The translations under genes and the position numbers were made by a program. This document shows positions 10,126 to 21,235 of a stretch of 64,000 bases of DNA, one piece after another (positions within the stretch are counted from its first letter, which is position 1; each line of letters starts with the position of its first letter). Under the pieces are notes generated by a model. It worked only from the letters and a program-made list of their open reading frames with translations. It was not told the DNA's origin and ran no database searches. Origin of the DNA: Odiellus spinosus. Its lineage: Eukaryota; Arthropoda; Arachnida; Opiliones; Phalangiidae. The stretch spans positions 14,367,187 to 14,431,186 of the forward strand of contig OY987228.1 in assembly GCA_963920705.1 (NCBI GenBank), read 5' to 3'.

Positions 10126-10445
10126 TCAATGACATATTGTTGAAGTTGTGTTGGTATTAAAGCATCGACGGGTGCAGCACATTGTGCAGCAAATTTTTCC
10201 AGTTGGACAAGGGCGCTGGCTTGAACACACTGGATTTCTTTCGGGTACTCGACAAAGGCAATTATTGGGTGGACATTTGCAGTTTTCCACTAAAATTAAG
10301 CAAATAAAATCAGTATATATTTTTTCATTTAAATTCCTGGCAAAACACTTGAATTATTTTATATAAATACGTTTTCGTGCTTACCTTCAACAATTAACGT
10401 AACAGATATGATCATAATAAAGTACAAAATTCTTAACCCAGACAT
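10126..10445 (-). CDS. Small secreted cysteine-rich protein (B type, copy 1)
   Basis: Exons 10385-10445 and 10126-10289 with a phase-1 intron (GTAAGC donor, TTTTAG acceptor); predicted 74 aa. Exon 1 is a hydrophobic signal peptide beginning Met-Ser-Gly. Exon 2 encodes a mature region with twelve cysteines: C-x-C-x4-C-x-C near the start, then C-x5-C-x5-CC-x2-CC-x3-C and a last Cys near the end. The C-x5-C-x5-CC-x3-C-x3-C spacing is that of the WAP core. The twin at 34173-34471 differs by synonymous changes in the part I compared. Unlike the twin, this copy retains an intact kB-like site upstream. Role unknown; possibly antimicrobial or protease-inhibiting. Confidence 0.8.
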
Positions 10446-10610
10446 ATTGTTCATTAAATTTTGGTTGTATAACCTTCTTGTAACCGCGGCACTAAATTAT
10501 ATTTTAGTTGAAAACTTATTTTTTTATCTCGTTATTTCTCAAAATGTCGTGTCGTAGATAAATTTAAGACTATTCAGCTCTATGGATATAAAGCAAGCAT
10601 GATCTGTTCA

Positions 10611-10619
10611 GGTTTTCCC
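10611..10619 (-). promoter_or_regulatory. Rel/NF-kB-like site upstream of the 10126-10445 gene
   Basis: Read on the minus strand the site is GGGAAAACC, a good match to insect Rel/Dorsal sites (GGGAAAACC/T). It is followed about 20 bp downstream by a TATA-like TTTATATCC stretch and lies some 165 bp upstream of the start codon. The duplicated copy near 34630 reads GGTAAAAAC and has lost the core. Confidence 0.5.
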
Positions 10620-11088
10620 TTATTTTATTATATATTACATTTTTTTTTTTGCAAAATAAGATCCACCCTATTGCACTAAAGACTTTGAAACCAAATTCTT
10701 ATCATTTCAAGAAATGCAATGTCAATTATTGAGATTGAACGGCTTCTTCTACGCTTAGAACCCTATATATTTATTTAATTCCATGTTTAAACAAAAAAGA
10801 CTCGAGACCATTTCGAAATCTCATAGTTTAAGACAATAGACTTAAGTCCGAAAGAAAGAGATAGCGTCATGACTCGTACTTCTATCTTGACTCTCACTTT
10901 ATTGCTTCCAAATCAGTGAACCTCGTAATCGTGGTTCAAAGGAAAACTCCCAGCTAAATTTATTTTCAAAAGGAATTTTAAATATATATTTAAAAATATT
11001 GTTTCTGAATTTTTGACTGGATTTTATTATTTTAATAACTTGTTACGTGTGTGTCCTGTTCTTCAAAGAATCAACTCATTCTTAATTC

Positions 11089-11476
11089 AGAAAATGTACC
11101 GTAAAAAGCATCTGTCTGGTGCCCAAAAGCGTAAAAAAAGTAAAGATTAGCAATTAAAGTGTGAAAAGCAAAGAAGCTCAATAGAAAACTTCTTTAAACG
11201 ACCCAAAAATTGCTCGGACGAATCAGACCCTTTAAATACTAACGGTGTCGATGAAAGGCTAGGAGAATTAAGAAACATTAGAAGTGATAGTTCAGTGCCA
11301 TCAAATGATTTTTTGGAAATAATTTTTTTGTTTAACATTCCCAATGATTAATAAACTTAAGCTCAACATTATTTAGTTTAATTTTTCATCCCAACGGGGG
11401 GGGGGGGGCACGTTTTTCGTGAAAGGGCCCCAACTTGCTCTAGCCTACACGTTAAAAAATCCTGGCGCCGCCACTG
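11089..11476 (+). mobile_element. Fragment of a hAT transposon (transposase N-terminus plus right end)
   Basis: From an ATG at about 11093 the plus strand reads LSGAQKRKK, and after a stop SSIENFFKR. This is typical of the N-terminus of ZMYM1/hAT-type transposases found widely in insects. The remaining catalytic part is absent. At 11462-11476 CTGGCGCCGCCACTG forms a hAT-like terminal repeat (CAGTGGCGGCGCCAG on the other strand). This is an internally deleted, inactive copy. I could not locate the left end or an 8-bp target duplication. Confidence 0.65.
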
Positions 11477-12391
11477 CATGTCGCTACTACCCCTAGAAAA
11501 CAAAACGCAAAGGTCTTGTGACATTTTCTGTCAATACTATGACGTCACGAGTTCGTCAGTGCTGGATATTGGAGCTTTAATTAAAGTAAAGAAAACAATT
11601 TCATTGTGATACTTAAAGGAAGAAGAATATATATGACACAAACCGCAAGGAGCTTGTGAAATATACCTTCAATACTTAGACGTCACAAACTCGTTAATTT
11701 TGGATATTGGAACATTTTGGTCATGAGCGTAGCCTTAACGAAACGAAAAAACCTTCGGTTCTGATTTTGGGCGAGTGACAATGCATTAACGTCACACAAT
11801 GGTATCCATTTTTTTTTTTTTTTAATTTTTATTTTTTTTTTTTTTTTGATCCTTGAAGAGTTAAAATCATGTGGTACTACCCCCTAAACATCAGAATGGA
11901 CCATTAGCAACGAGAAAACGAATATTTCCTAAAAAAATAATTATACCTATTTATATATTCACATACTATACTTAAATATGATTATTTCCACTAGCTACAC
12001 GCTCTTTAAAAGACAATCGTTTCTTGCGTAAATGTACTGTTTATATAATTTCAGTAAACCTATATTACTTGGTATTACCAAGTTCTAATGGAAAAAATGT
12101 AGCTGGTTCATCAAAATACTTTTTTTTATAATTATCCTTATTAAATGTCTTTCCCCCTTTTTCTTTATAACTTTCGTAATATTTCCATGATAACCACCAC
12201 GACAAGTTTGACTACCACTTTCTAACTCTTTTTTAGAACAGGTTTTTCCCTCCTTGATAGAACTTTCGAAAGAATTTTTATCAGTTACAAAGTTTTCTTG
12301 GCCAAAGATAGGCCGATTTTTCTTTGCTAATTAAAATTTAAAGTTTTATTCTAAAATTGAAGTTGAAACAATTCAATCAAGCATCTGAGAT
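11477..12391. other. Intergenic stretch with decayed short repeats
   Basis: Between 11500 and 11800, GACGTCAC followed by a GGATATTGGA motif recurs in decayed copies. A 34-bp piece at about 11588-11622 resembles 4858-4892 at the end of the cyclase relic. Poly-T runs at 11811-11848. No exon seen before the cyclase at 12392. Confidence 0.5.
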
Positions 12392-13259
12392 ATGAAGTTT
12401 TGCGCGCTGTTTTTAGTTTTGTACTATTCGTACTTCGCGAATGGTAACCACTTGGTTAAAACTGGTCGTAAGAACAATTTAGTCGATTTAACCCAAGAAA
12501 TGCACGAAGATATACCTATCCATCCGGTTTACAAGCCGTTAATTAGAGACGTGAAAGTCGGCGAGTTTAATGGAATGGTGAAGTAAGGTTTGACCTTAAA
12601 TTTACGCTTTTTAATCGGGTTAACACGGATGGCTGTCTAAATAATATTCCAGATACAAAGCCGAAGTGATCACCTTACCGACTCATTACGGAACCCATAT
12701 GGACGCTCCGTGTCACGTGAACGGTTCTTGGTGCTTGTTGGACGTACCTTTGGAGAGAATACTCGACGTACCAACGGCTGTTATTGACGTTCGTAAAAAA
12801 GTATTCCCTAGCGAGGACATCGTTGAAAAAGACTACTTAATCACTGTCGAAGATATCGTCGAATGGGAGAATGTCAACGGAAAGATACCCGAAGAAAGTT
12901 TACTCCTATTTCTAACCGGATGGCCCCGATACTGGAACGACAGTTCGCTCTATTTGGGTGGAAATACTCCCGACAGTACGCATCATCCTGGACTGTCTAA
13001 AGAAGGAGCGGAATATCTGTTAAAGAATCACCCCACCATTTACGGAGTTGGCATCGACACCGTCAGTATCGACGAAGGACAATCTCAAAATTTAATATCT
13101 CATTCGATTTTAACCGGAGCTAATATCTACATTTTGGAGAATCTTTTTAATTTGGAGAAACTTCCTCCGAACTCGGCCGAAGTTACTGTAGGGGTGTTAA
13201 AATTGGGCCGGGCAGCTAGCGGAGCACCAGCTAGAGTAATTGCTCGTTTTCGCGGGTAA
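12392..13259 (+). CDS. Secreted putative-cyclase family protein (kynurenine-formamidase-like)
   Basis: Exons 12392-12582 and 12653-13259 with a 70-bp phase-2 intron (GTAAGG donor, ATTCCAG acceptor); predicted 265 aa, the usual length for the family (PF04199). Residues 1-18 are a signal peptide, so the enzyme should be secreted or luminal. HYGTHMDAPCH at residues 75-85 matches the family metal-binding motif HxGTHxDxPxH. Further conserved blocks follow: LTGWPRYWND, GVGIDTVSID, LENL and the C-terminal GAPARVIA. Known members hydrolyse cyclic or N-formyl amides (kynurenine formamidase, isatin hydrolase). The substrate here cannot be read from sequence. A polyadenylation signal AATAAA lies at 13294-13299. 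Related loci: 4330-4895, 13695-13937 and 14456-16005. Confidence 0.93.
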
Positions 13260-13432
13260 ATTTCTGTTTACGATCAGTTTTAATTGTTTTTATAATAAAT
13301 ATTATTTCTAAAGCAACTTTTTCCAATCATGTTTCGCGAGCTAGGTTATCATATCTGAGGCGTTTTCCAGTTAAGATTTATAATTTGAATTCAATAAACT
13401 TACAATATTAAATATTATTGAAAATCGCGGTT

Positions 13433-13578
13433 CAGACGTGACGAACCGAAGTGCGAAGGTGGATCACTAACTACGGGTGATCCAGGTGACCGCATTGTTC
13501 AATTATAATGTTGTTCTAACCTAAATCTCTTATTGTTTTGCTCAATGTTCGCTTCTCAGTTCGCTTCGTCTGAACAGG
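13433..13578. repeat. Possible degenerate inverted-repeat element
   Basis: GTTCAGACG...CGAAC near 13438 is mirrored imperfectly by GTTCG...CGTCTGAAC near 13560-13575. This suggests an old MITE of about 146 bp, but no target duplication is evident. Confidence 0.3.
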
Positions 13579-13694
13579 GCTTTATTAATGAATTAGGCGA
13601 GACAAATTAATACCATACAGAGATATAATATATTTGTAGATTTTGTTTATCAAATAACGAATACAACGTATTAGCAGATATAATTATTAACTTT

Positions 13695-13937
13695 TGGTAT
13701 CAGGCTAACAAACGGCATTCCAAAACCTTTCGGTGTAAAAACCATATAGTAATCAAATTTAAGTCTTATTATGGAACCGATATGGTCGCCCCATGGCACT
13801 TGAATGATTTATCGGAAGTTCCCTTTCGAGATATGGGAACTGAATTCGGCCAAAGTTAGTGTAAGGGTGTTAATTTTTTTTTTCCGGAAGCTATAGCGGA
13901 GCACCCGCTATAGTCATTGCTCAATATCGTGGGTGAA
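13695..13937 (+). pseudogene. Internally deleted cyclase-family relic
   Basis: A YGTDMVAPWHLN segment, recognisable as the damaged metal site HYGTHMDAPCH, is joined directly to an NSAKVSVRVL segment. A frame-broken remnant of the C-terminal GAPA.VIA..RG block follows. About 150 residues between the two are missing, and in-frame stops occur. The adjacent intact gene at 12392-13259 is the closest match. Confidence 0.75.
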
Positions 13938-14331
13938 TTTCCGTTTCCGCTCACAGCGCTATATCGTTATCACAAGTCGTGGGAGGTTGCCTTTACCCTT
14001 CTTCTTCAACCGTCTCGTGTTTCATCAGCTTTAATAAATAACGTTCTTTATTTTATCTTTTTTCTTTTTAAAAATTCAATCTACAAAGTCTCGTTAAAGT
14101 TAAAGACACTTCGAATATAAAATGCCTCGCGGGCTCTTTTTTAATGGGTTACGAATATATTGGCCTCTCGTTCTCCCCGTCGTCTCACGTCTGTATTAAG
14201 TTATTTTTACCAGACTTCTTTCTCGTACCAAAGTTCTCAATGTCGGGCCACTTTATCAGTAATTTTAACGAGTTTTAAAGCGATATTTTTTAGCCATTTG
14301 GACGATAACGTTTTTTGTTTACATTTAATCG

Positions 14332-14376
14332 ATAAATAATAGGAATAATTCCAAAATCAGCCAACAGTTATTCAGT
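14332..14376 (+). promoter_or_regulatory. Possible core promoter of the 14456 cyclase
   Basis: TCAGT at 14372-14376 matches the arthropod initiator. An ATAAATAAT stretch at about 14332-14340 could act as a TATA box, although about 40 bp is longer than usual. The start codon is 82 bp downstream of the initiator. Confidence 0.3.
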
Positions 14377-14455
14377 CGGCGAGAATTACTCATTCGAGCG
14401 TGAAGTGGTAACTTCAATTCTCTAGTTTAGTGGAGGAAACGAACGAGGATAAAAT

Positions 14456-16005
14456 ATGTTAAAGTTAGGCTTAGTTTCGGCGTGTTTTCTCTGCTGTTTT
14501 ATCGCGTTAAGTGCCACCGAGGTCGCCACAGTTTATTACGATCTCTCTCACGTTGTTAAAGAGAATATCACGAAATGGCCCTCTAGTGAGGCCTTGACGA
14601 GGACGGTAAACAAAGGAACGAAGCCAAACGGAATATGGTATGTTTAATACTGTAAGGGGGCGTGATTTTATTTTTTCTCGTTTTCAACCCTTTCTCATTT
14701 GGAATCCTTCATCCTATATAATACTACTTGTGCGCGAATTATGTTGTCTGGGAAAGTATAAGGCTGTCGGAATAATGTGTAAACTAAATGGCGACTATTA
14801 CAACTAGAAATTTCCATTTTTTTTAAACGATACGATAGATATATAACTTCTAAGACAGATATCCTACGTATTCAGATTGAATTTAAAATAAGAATGAAGT
14901 CCAACAAAGATTTGTTTTTTCTATCGAATCAGTTATGTTTAAATAGGACTGAAGAAGGTTACGAGTCAAAGGCCAATCAAGGTTGAATCAAGCGCTTTAT
15001 TCCGATATTAAAACTTAAAATTAGGTCAAAGTAGCACGTTCTTTTTCTGGCTGGTTTCATTTCTAGCTTATTAGTTACTTGATTTTTTTTATGTTAAAGT
15101 AAGCCTGTTATGAAGATAACTGTCGGAAAATCAGTGGTGGTCGGGCTTTATTCTCACTTTAAAGGCCTACCTTATATATGTAAAAAGAAGTGTGTAATTA
15201 CCAAATTTCAACTGAGAAACGAAAACGAGACAAAGCTTTCTGTCAGGCTCTGTCGTGTTGTAGTCTTTAAACCAAGACTTTTGTAATAAAAAGGTATCAG
15301 ACTGAATCCGTGAACATGGGAACGCATTTGGGAACCCATTTGGACGCCCCGTGTCACTTTGCTCAAGGGTTTTGGTGCGTGGATGATATACCGTTTGAAC
15401 GACTGGCCGCTGTTCCCCTGGCCATTGTCGATATTCGTCACAAAGTGTTTTCCGGCGACAATGTCGTTGACAGAGACGCTGAAGTACTACCGAAAGATTT
15501 GTTGAAATGGGAAGAAAGAAACGGAAAATTTCCAGACGGCGTTCTCGTCATGTTTCGTACCGGATTTGGACGCTTTTTTAACGACACCAAAATTTACCGA
15601 GGTACCGATTCGGAAGGTCCAGCGTCGCACTCGTTTCCCGGAGTGTCAACTCCCGCGGCCGAGTGGTTGGTTAAGTTCAGAAAAATTTACGGAGTGGGAA
15701 TTGACGGTTTATCAATAGACTATGGTAAGGGTGACGGGCAGACCCACGAAGTTTTCGGCAAACATAACGTATACATTTTGGAAAATGTAAATGTAAATAT
15801 TGAGAAGTTACCCGAATGGGGTGCTGTTTTGAACGTAGGCGTTTTGAAGCTTGGAGGACAAGCTAGCGGGGCTCCAGCCAGATTAATAGCTGCAGTACCA
15901 GCGTCTCTCCAACAAACTTGCGGGCGGCTACCCAATTCGGCTTCATCGCTAGCCCTTTCTGGGATGTTATTTTTGATAATTAGTTTTGGATTTATCTTTA
16001 TCTAA
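14456..16005 (+). CDS. GPI-anchored (predicted) putative-cyclase family protein
   Basis: Exons 14456-14637 and 15294-16005 with a 656-bp phase-2 intron (GTATGT donor; AAAAAG acceptor, chosen because the next AG would create a stop at the junction). Predicted 297 aa. Signal peptide at residues 1-20. HLGTHLDAPCH at residues 72-82 is the complete metal-binding motif. Downstream blocks FRTGFGRFFND, GVGIDGLSIDYG, YILENVN and GAPARLIA match the paralogue at 12392-13259. Unlike it, this protein has a roughly 35-residue extension ending in a small-residue stretch and about 18 hydrophobic residues to the stop. This looks like a GPI-attachment signal or a C-terminal membrane anchor. Confidence 0.9.
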
Positions 16006-16153
16006 TTCAATCAACTCTGAAACATTGGCTCAATTTTTATTACATATATTTTTTTAACAAATAATGACGTATTTCATTTAAACTCGTGAAATAACATTTA
16101 CTTTTGAAAATATAAAATTGGTTTTTAAAGCGTTCTTAGTTTTTTTTTTTTTT

Positions 16154-16479
16154 TTACCTTGGTTTCAACAGTTTACAATCGAAGCATTGTTTTACTCCGC
16201 ACGGTGTGGGGCAACACGCTTGGGTGTACATCATTGGGCAATCATGGATGGCTTCGAGGCAAGTTATCCGATAGGATTTATCGCATTTGGCGGTTAAAGG
16301 GTCATATTTTGGACACGAGCAATCTTTAAATATATTTTTTTATTTACGAATAATTAAATATTAAGTCATTTTAAGTAGTTCATAACTTCATACTTACCGA
16401 TTGGAGCGGCGTCAAAATTCATTAGCACATTAATGAACAGTAATAGAGTAAAACTAAGCTGATACCGCGCGATCTTCAT
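16154..16479 (-). CDS. Small secreted cysteine-rich protein (C type)
   Basis: Exons 16398-16479 and 16154-16323, phase-1 intron (GTAAGT donor, TTTAAAG acceptor); predicted 83 aa. Exon 1 is a signal peptide. Exon 2 starts with Asp-Cys-x-Cys-Pro, as in the gene at 24588-24900. It has ten cysteines with a C-x6-C-x7-CC-x3-C-x4-C-x2-C tail. This is WAP-like with a longer loop. It lies tail-to-tail with the cyclase ending at 16005. Function unknown. Confidence 0.75.
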
Positions 16480-16896
16480 GATTACTAACAGTCGAATCTT
16501 TCGTTTCACGAGTTAAATATATCACTGATATTCTTAATTTATCTATCTTTATTCAGTTTAATTAAGCTACCGTAATGTTTAAACTTAGGACTTTAAACCC
16601 GATTTAACGACAATAATTTCACAGTCAATTAAGTGCTTGCAAAATCCGAACGTAACTTTTATTTCTTGGAACTCTTATAAATATTTAATTTGTTCAAATG
16701 TAAGCGTAAATTTATTACTAAATATATCACTGACATTCTTAAATAAGCTACCGTAATGTTTAAACTTGGGACTTTAAACCCGATTTAACGACAATAAGTG
16801 CGTGCGAAATCGGAAAGTAATTTTTATTTCTTGGAACTCTTATACATATTTCATTTGTTCAAACGTAATCCAAAATGCTATAAGAATTTCTCGTAG

Positions 16897-17191
16897 TTAA
16901 CCCGTTATTCTTTGGCGGCAACGAACATCCATGCATTTGATTTCGCAACAATACATGCAACATTTAAGACCCTTTTCGCAACTGAAGATATCTGTCGTGT
17001 TACATTGAGGATTCTTAACTGGCTCTGAGCAAAAGCAAGGATCGGGCGGGCACGAACCGCAAAAATTATCGGGCGCAACTGGGTAGTTATTTTAATTAAA
17101 TTTAATTCAAATATTAATTAAGATTAATTGACTTACTTGGTGTATTGTCCACTGTAGCAAATCCTACCAATAAGTAAACCGCCAAACAAAA
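16897..17191 (-). pseudogene. Cysteine-rich gene split by a foldback element (body)
   Basis: Exon 2 (16897-17078) is intact, with twelve cysteines in the B-type pattern, including C-x5-CC-x2-CC-x3-C. The preceding exon (17137-17191, GTAAGT donor, phase 1) encodes the hydrophobic part of a signal peptide but has no start codon. Its 5' end stops exactly at the left end of the foldback element. The missing ATG, in the matching frame, lies at 22082-22084 on the far side of the element, preceded by probable leader sequence. The gene is therefore broken in this haplotype unless the element is removed or spliced out. Confidence 0.8.
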
Positions 17192-17265
17192 GAACGCCGT
17201 TTCGGTCAAAATTATTTCAATGAGATGTTGCTTATGGGAGAGGTTGTTGTCTTTAGCACGGGCAG

Positions 17266-18075
17266 GTGTTCATTTCTACGAGAGATGATGTTTCCTGCTA
17301 GAGATGATATTTTCTACGAGACGATGTTTCCTACGAGAGAATGTGTTTCCTACGGGAGATGATGTTTCCTACGGGAGATGATGTTTCCTACGGGAGATGA
17401 TGTTTCCTACGAGAGATGATGTTTCCTACGAGAGATGATGTTTCCTACGGGAGATGATGTTTCCTACGGGAGATGATGTTTCCTACGGGAGATGATGTTT
17501 CCTACGGGAGACGATGTTTCCTACGGGAGACGATGTTTCCTACGGGAGACGATGTTTCCTACGGGAGACGATGTTTCCTACGAGAGACGATGTTTCCTAC
17601 GAGAGATGATGTTTCCTACGAGAGATGATGTTTCCTACGAGAGATGATGTTTCCTACGAGAGGCGATGTTTCCTACGAAAGGCGATGTTTCCTACGAAAG
17701 GCGATGTTTCCTACGAGAGGCGATGTTTCCTACGAGAGGCGATGTTTCCTACGAGAGGCGATGTTTCCTACGAGAGGCGATGTTTCCTACGAGAGATGAT
17801 GTTTCCTACGAGAGATGATGTTTCCTACGAGAGATGATGTTTCCTATACGAGAGATGATGTTTCCTACGAGAGATGATGTTTCCTACGAGAGACGATGTT
17901 TCCTACGAGAGGCGATGTTTCCTACGAGAGATGATGTTTCCTACGAGAGATGATGTTTCCTACGAGAGACGATGTTTCCTACGAGAGACGATGTTTCCTA
18001 CGAGAGACGATGTTTCCTACGAGAGACGATGTTTCCTACGAGAGATGATGTTTCCTACGAGAGATGATGTTTCCT
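17266..18075. repeat. 19-bp minisatellite, left foldback arm
   Basis: About 42 units of TTTCCTACGAGAGATGATG, with variants GGGAGATG, GGGAGACG, GAGAGGCG and GAAAGGCG in blocks. One 2-bp insertion (TATACG) near 17836 shifts the phase. Three units make 57 bp, so the array reads open as a 19-residue repeat. I regard that as incidental. Confidence 0.95.
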
Positions 18076-18495
18076 TCGTGGTTCAGAATTAACTTAATTT
18101 GTGCTGAATAATTTTGATAATTTCAAGCTTTTCAGTTTTTTATTTCATCCACCCTTTACACTTTAAAATGATTTCAAAAGCTACACGAGTTAAGTATAGG
18201 TGGCAGGAGGGTTTAAGGTAAATGGCGGACTTTCAGCTATAAAAAACTCGGCAAACCTTATAGTCAAAAACAGTGTATGACGTAACATGCACAGGGTCAT
18301 TTTTACTCGGGTTTGGGACAGGAGTAGAAGCTTGCATATACGGTCATGGAGGAAATGCACCGTCGCGGAACTATCTTGAATTTAGATTTGATTAATAATC
18401 TATACATGGCTTTAGGTAAAGTATGCGTGATAAAATGACTGAGAGATCACTTATTTCACTACATTTTTTATCAATTTCTCAAATACGCTTCTCAG

Positions 18496-18615
18496 CCCCG
18501 ATTCTATAATAACCGTGTTAAATATAACCACACCGCCTCGATTCTATAATAGCCGTGTGAAATAAAATCACACCGCCTTGATTCTATAATAACCGTGTTA
18601 AATATAATCACACCT
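18496..18615. repeat. Three tandem copies of a roughly 43-bp unit
   Basis: CGATTCTATAATAACCGTG...CACACCG occurs three times in the left arm but only once in the right arm (about 20780-20820). The copy number changed after the arms formed. Confidence 0.85.
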
Positions 18616-18919
18616 TTATAATCAATAAACAGTAATTGTACGGGTCGTGATAAATCTTACCAAGCACCATTATATTAAATATTATTTTCAGGTGAATTTT
18701 TTCGATGAGAAAAAATAGTGAGAATTTTTTCGAATCTTGACATAACAGTCAAAAGACCAGCGCGCACCGCACTGGAGAGTATATTTTCGCGAAATTTCAA
18801 AATAACATATTTGATGATAATTTATTAAAAACCAAACTTTTAACTTATAATAGTAATATACTTCTAAGATCACCAAAATTATATAATGATTCGTTTTTAC
18901 CTTTATTGGTTAAAACATT

Positions 18920-19733
18920 GCCTCCTCGATCACGCACTACGGCGGCGCTCGCGCTATAGAAGCCCCGGCAATCGGCCGAAAATCGCGAATAAATGAATTC
19001 TCGAGATTTACAAGTACACCAAACTGATGCACGTCTCAAATTCGCAGCATTTCGCCCTTTTCAGAGCTTTAACGATTTTTAAAAGCCACAATTAAAATAT
19101 ATGTTTTGTAAATTAGTTTATTTTATCTCCGTAACCATAATTTTAGGGCGATTAGTTTTTAAGTTAAAAATTAAAAATAAACGTAAGATTGTAGCGTGTG
19201 CAAAGCTTTACCGCGTACAATTTGGTGCTTCAACCATTAATTTTGTAATTTCTCTCTCTTATCAATTCTCACAATTGCAACCTTATTAATTTTAACACTT
19301 GTTTTCGAGTGAAATAGTATCGAGTGAAATAAAAATCAAATCAGAGTGAAATTTGAATAAAAGTTTATAAATAGGGTCTATAGCGTATCTACAGTGCCTG
19401 TGTAAATGGATCAAGGCTTTAGATTTAATAATTTCAACAATTATTAACGCCAAATCTGCAATTCTCAAAGGCTCGGAATTAATTTGTAAATTATCCGTAC
19501 ATAGTTAATTAGATGTGGTTAAAAAATCAGGAAGCTGGAGCTTAAATTTAAAGCTTTAGACAAGAATTTGTTTCTCCCCTCGACTTTTCCCCCCTAACAT
19601 TTTAGTGCTTTTTCGCGCCGTCTTTTGGAGTACTTTTAATTTCCCATTTATTCTCTCAAACACGTGTTAATTTTTTTCTTTGCCGGGGCTTCTATAGCGC
19701 GAGCGCTGCCGAAGCGCGTGATCGAGGAGGCTA
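18920..19733. repeat. Inner inverted repeat in the foldback loop
   Basis: About 53 bp at 18920-18972 (core GCGCTCGCGCTATAGAAGC) is mirrored at 19680-19733. It encloses some 700 bp without coding sequence. Confidence 0.8.
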
Positions 19734-20105
19734 CGGTTAAAATGAATCGGAACTATACTTCGGCGGTGACAGAAAAATCCCCCGCCTTGACTGCACGCGC
19801 GCCGAGTATAGGATTTTATGGCCTAATTCATATTTTTTTACCTACTCATTATTTACATAATACCCATTATTAGAATTTTCCAAGTTTTTGAAAGTTTATT
19901 TAATATTGTCAATTTCGTCATTTTCTCTTCGTCTTTTCCACACACATACTTCAGACATACATACTACAGCCAAGAGAAAAATATAAGCCTACACCTTTGG
20001 TTTTTCTAAAAACCTTTTCCAGTAAAAATTCTTCAAAAATTAAGAAAAACTTCAGAGGGCATCTTGAATTTTAAAAGGCATAGTGTCCACGGAATTTTTA
20101 CAAGC

Positions 20106-20308
20106 AAAAAAAAATCAATCAAAACGGATACTTAGTGGAATTTTTTTTTTTATTTTAAAAATTATTTAAAGGCATTAAACGCGAGCTTTCGAACCGTGGT
20201 CCCTTTTCAATCGCTTGAAAGGGACCACGGTCCGAAAGCTCGCGTTTAATGCTTTTAATTAATAATAAAAAAAAATCCACGAAGTATCCGTTTCGATTGA
20301 TTTTTATT
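20106..20308. mobile_element. Palindromic MITE in the foldback loop
   Basis: AATCAATCAAAACGGATAC at the left is mirrored by GTATCCGTTTCGATTGATT at the right. The centre is a near-perfect hairpin (ATTAAACGCGAGCTTTCG and complement around 20215). About 200 bp, non-coding. Confidence 0.75.
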
Positions 20309-21235
20309 ACTTCAGAGGGCATATTTCATGGCCAACTTAGATCAGGTCCTCCGTCCCCTTTAAGGCCCATCTGCTTTGGCGGAGCTAATACTAAAAATCG
20401 TATAAAATGTTCGTTTCAAGTGTTTAAGATCAGGAATTATTTTAACATAGAGAATCACATGATTTTCTTCTTCACCCTCCTTTTAATACTAAAATATTGG
20501 AATTCATCATCCCTTTATTTATAATAAAAGTATATTACTATTTTTAGTTAAAAGTATCGGTTTTAATACATTATCATAAAATATGTTATTTTGAAATTTA
20601 GCAAAAATTTACTCTCTAGTGCTGGTCTTTAGGTTTATTACCCCCTATGGCCAAGGTCTATTTACTGGATAAATACAGGAAGCTAAGATTTGAAAAAATT
20701 CACCTGAAAATAATATTTAATTTAATGGTGCTAGGTTAGATTCACCACGACCCGTACAATTACTGTTTATTGATTATGAAGTAGGTGTGATTATATTTAA
20801 CACGGTTATTATAGAATCGGGGCTGAGAAGCGTATTTGAGAAATTGATAAAAAATGTAGTGAAATAAGTGATCTCTCAGTCATTTTATCACGCATACTTT
20901 ACCTAAAGCCATGTATAGATTATTAATCTAATCTAAAGATAGTTCCGCGACGGTGCATTTCCTCCATGACCGTATATGCAAGCTTCTACTCCTGTCCCAA
21001 ACCCGAGTAAAAATGACCCTGTGCATGTTACGTCATACACTGTTTTTGACTATAAGGTTTGCCGAGTTTTTTATAGCTGAAAGTCCGCCATTTACCTTAA
21101 ACCCTCCTGCCACCTATACTTAACTCGTGTAGCTTTTGAAATCATTTTAAAGTGTAAAGGGTGGATGAAATAAAAAACTGAAAAGCTTGAAATTATCAAA
21201 ATTATTCAGCACAAATTAAGTTAATTCTGAACCAC

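Larger units (their letters stand above)
9746..11040. repeat. Duplicated segment 2, copy A (partner 33832-35055)
   Basis: About 1.3 kb is repeated in the same orientation with few substitutions and short indels. Each copy carries one intact cysteine-rich gene with an apparently identical mature product. Confidence 0.85.

Noticed and set aside
10148..10366. 72-codon plus-strand ORF, also present at 34195-34380
   Set aside because: It is the antisense shadow of the second exon of the cysteine-rich genes. The minus strand has the splice sites, signal exon and conserved cysteines.
17625..18092. Open reading frames of 70-90 codons with a 19-residue repeat (MMFPTRDDVSYERRC-type)
   Set aside because: They are translations of the 19-bp minisatellite: three units equal 57 bp, so the frame stays open by arithmetic. 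No signal, domain or promoter; the mirrored arm gives the same ORFs on the other strand.
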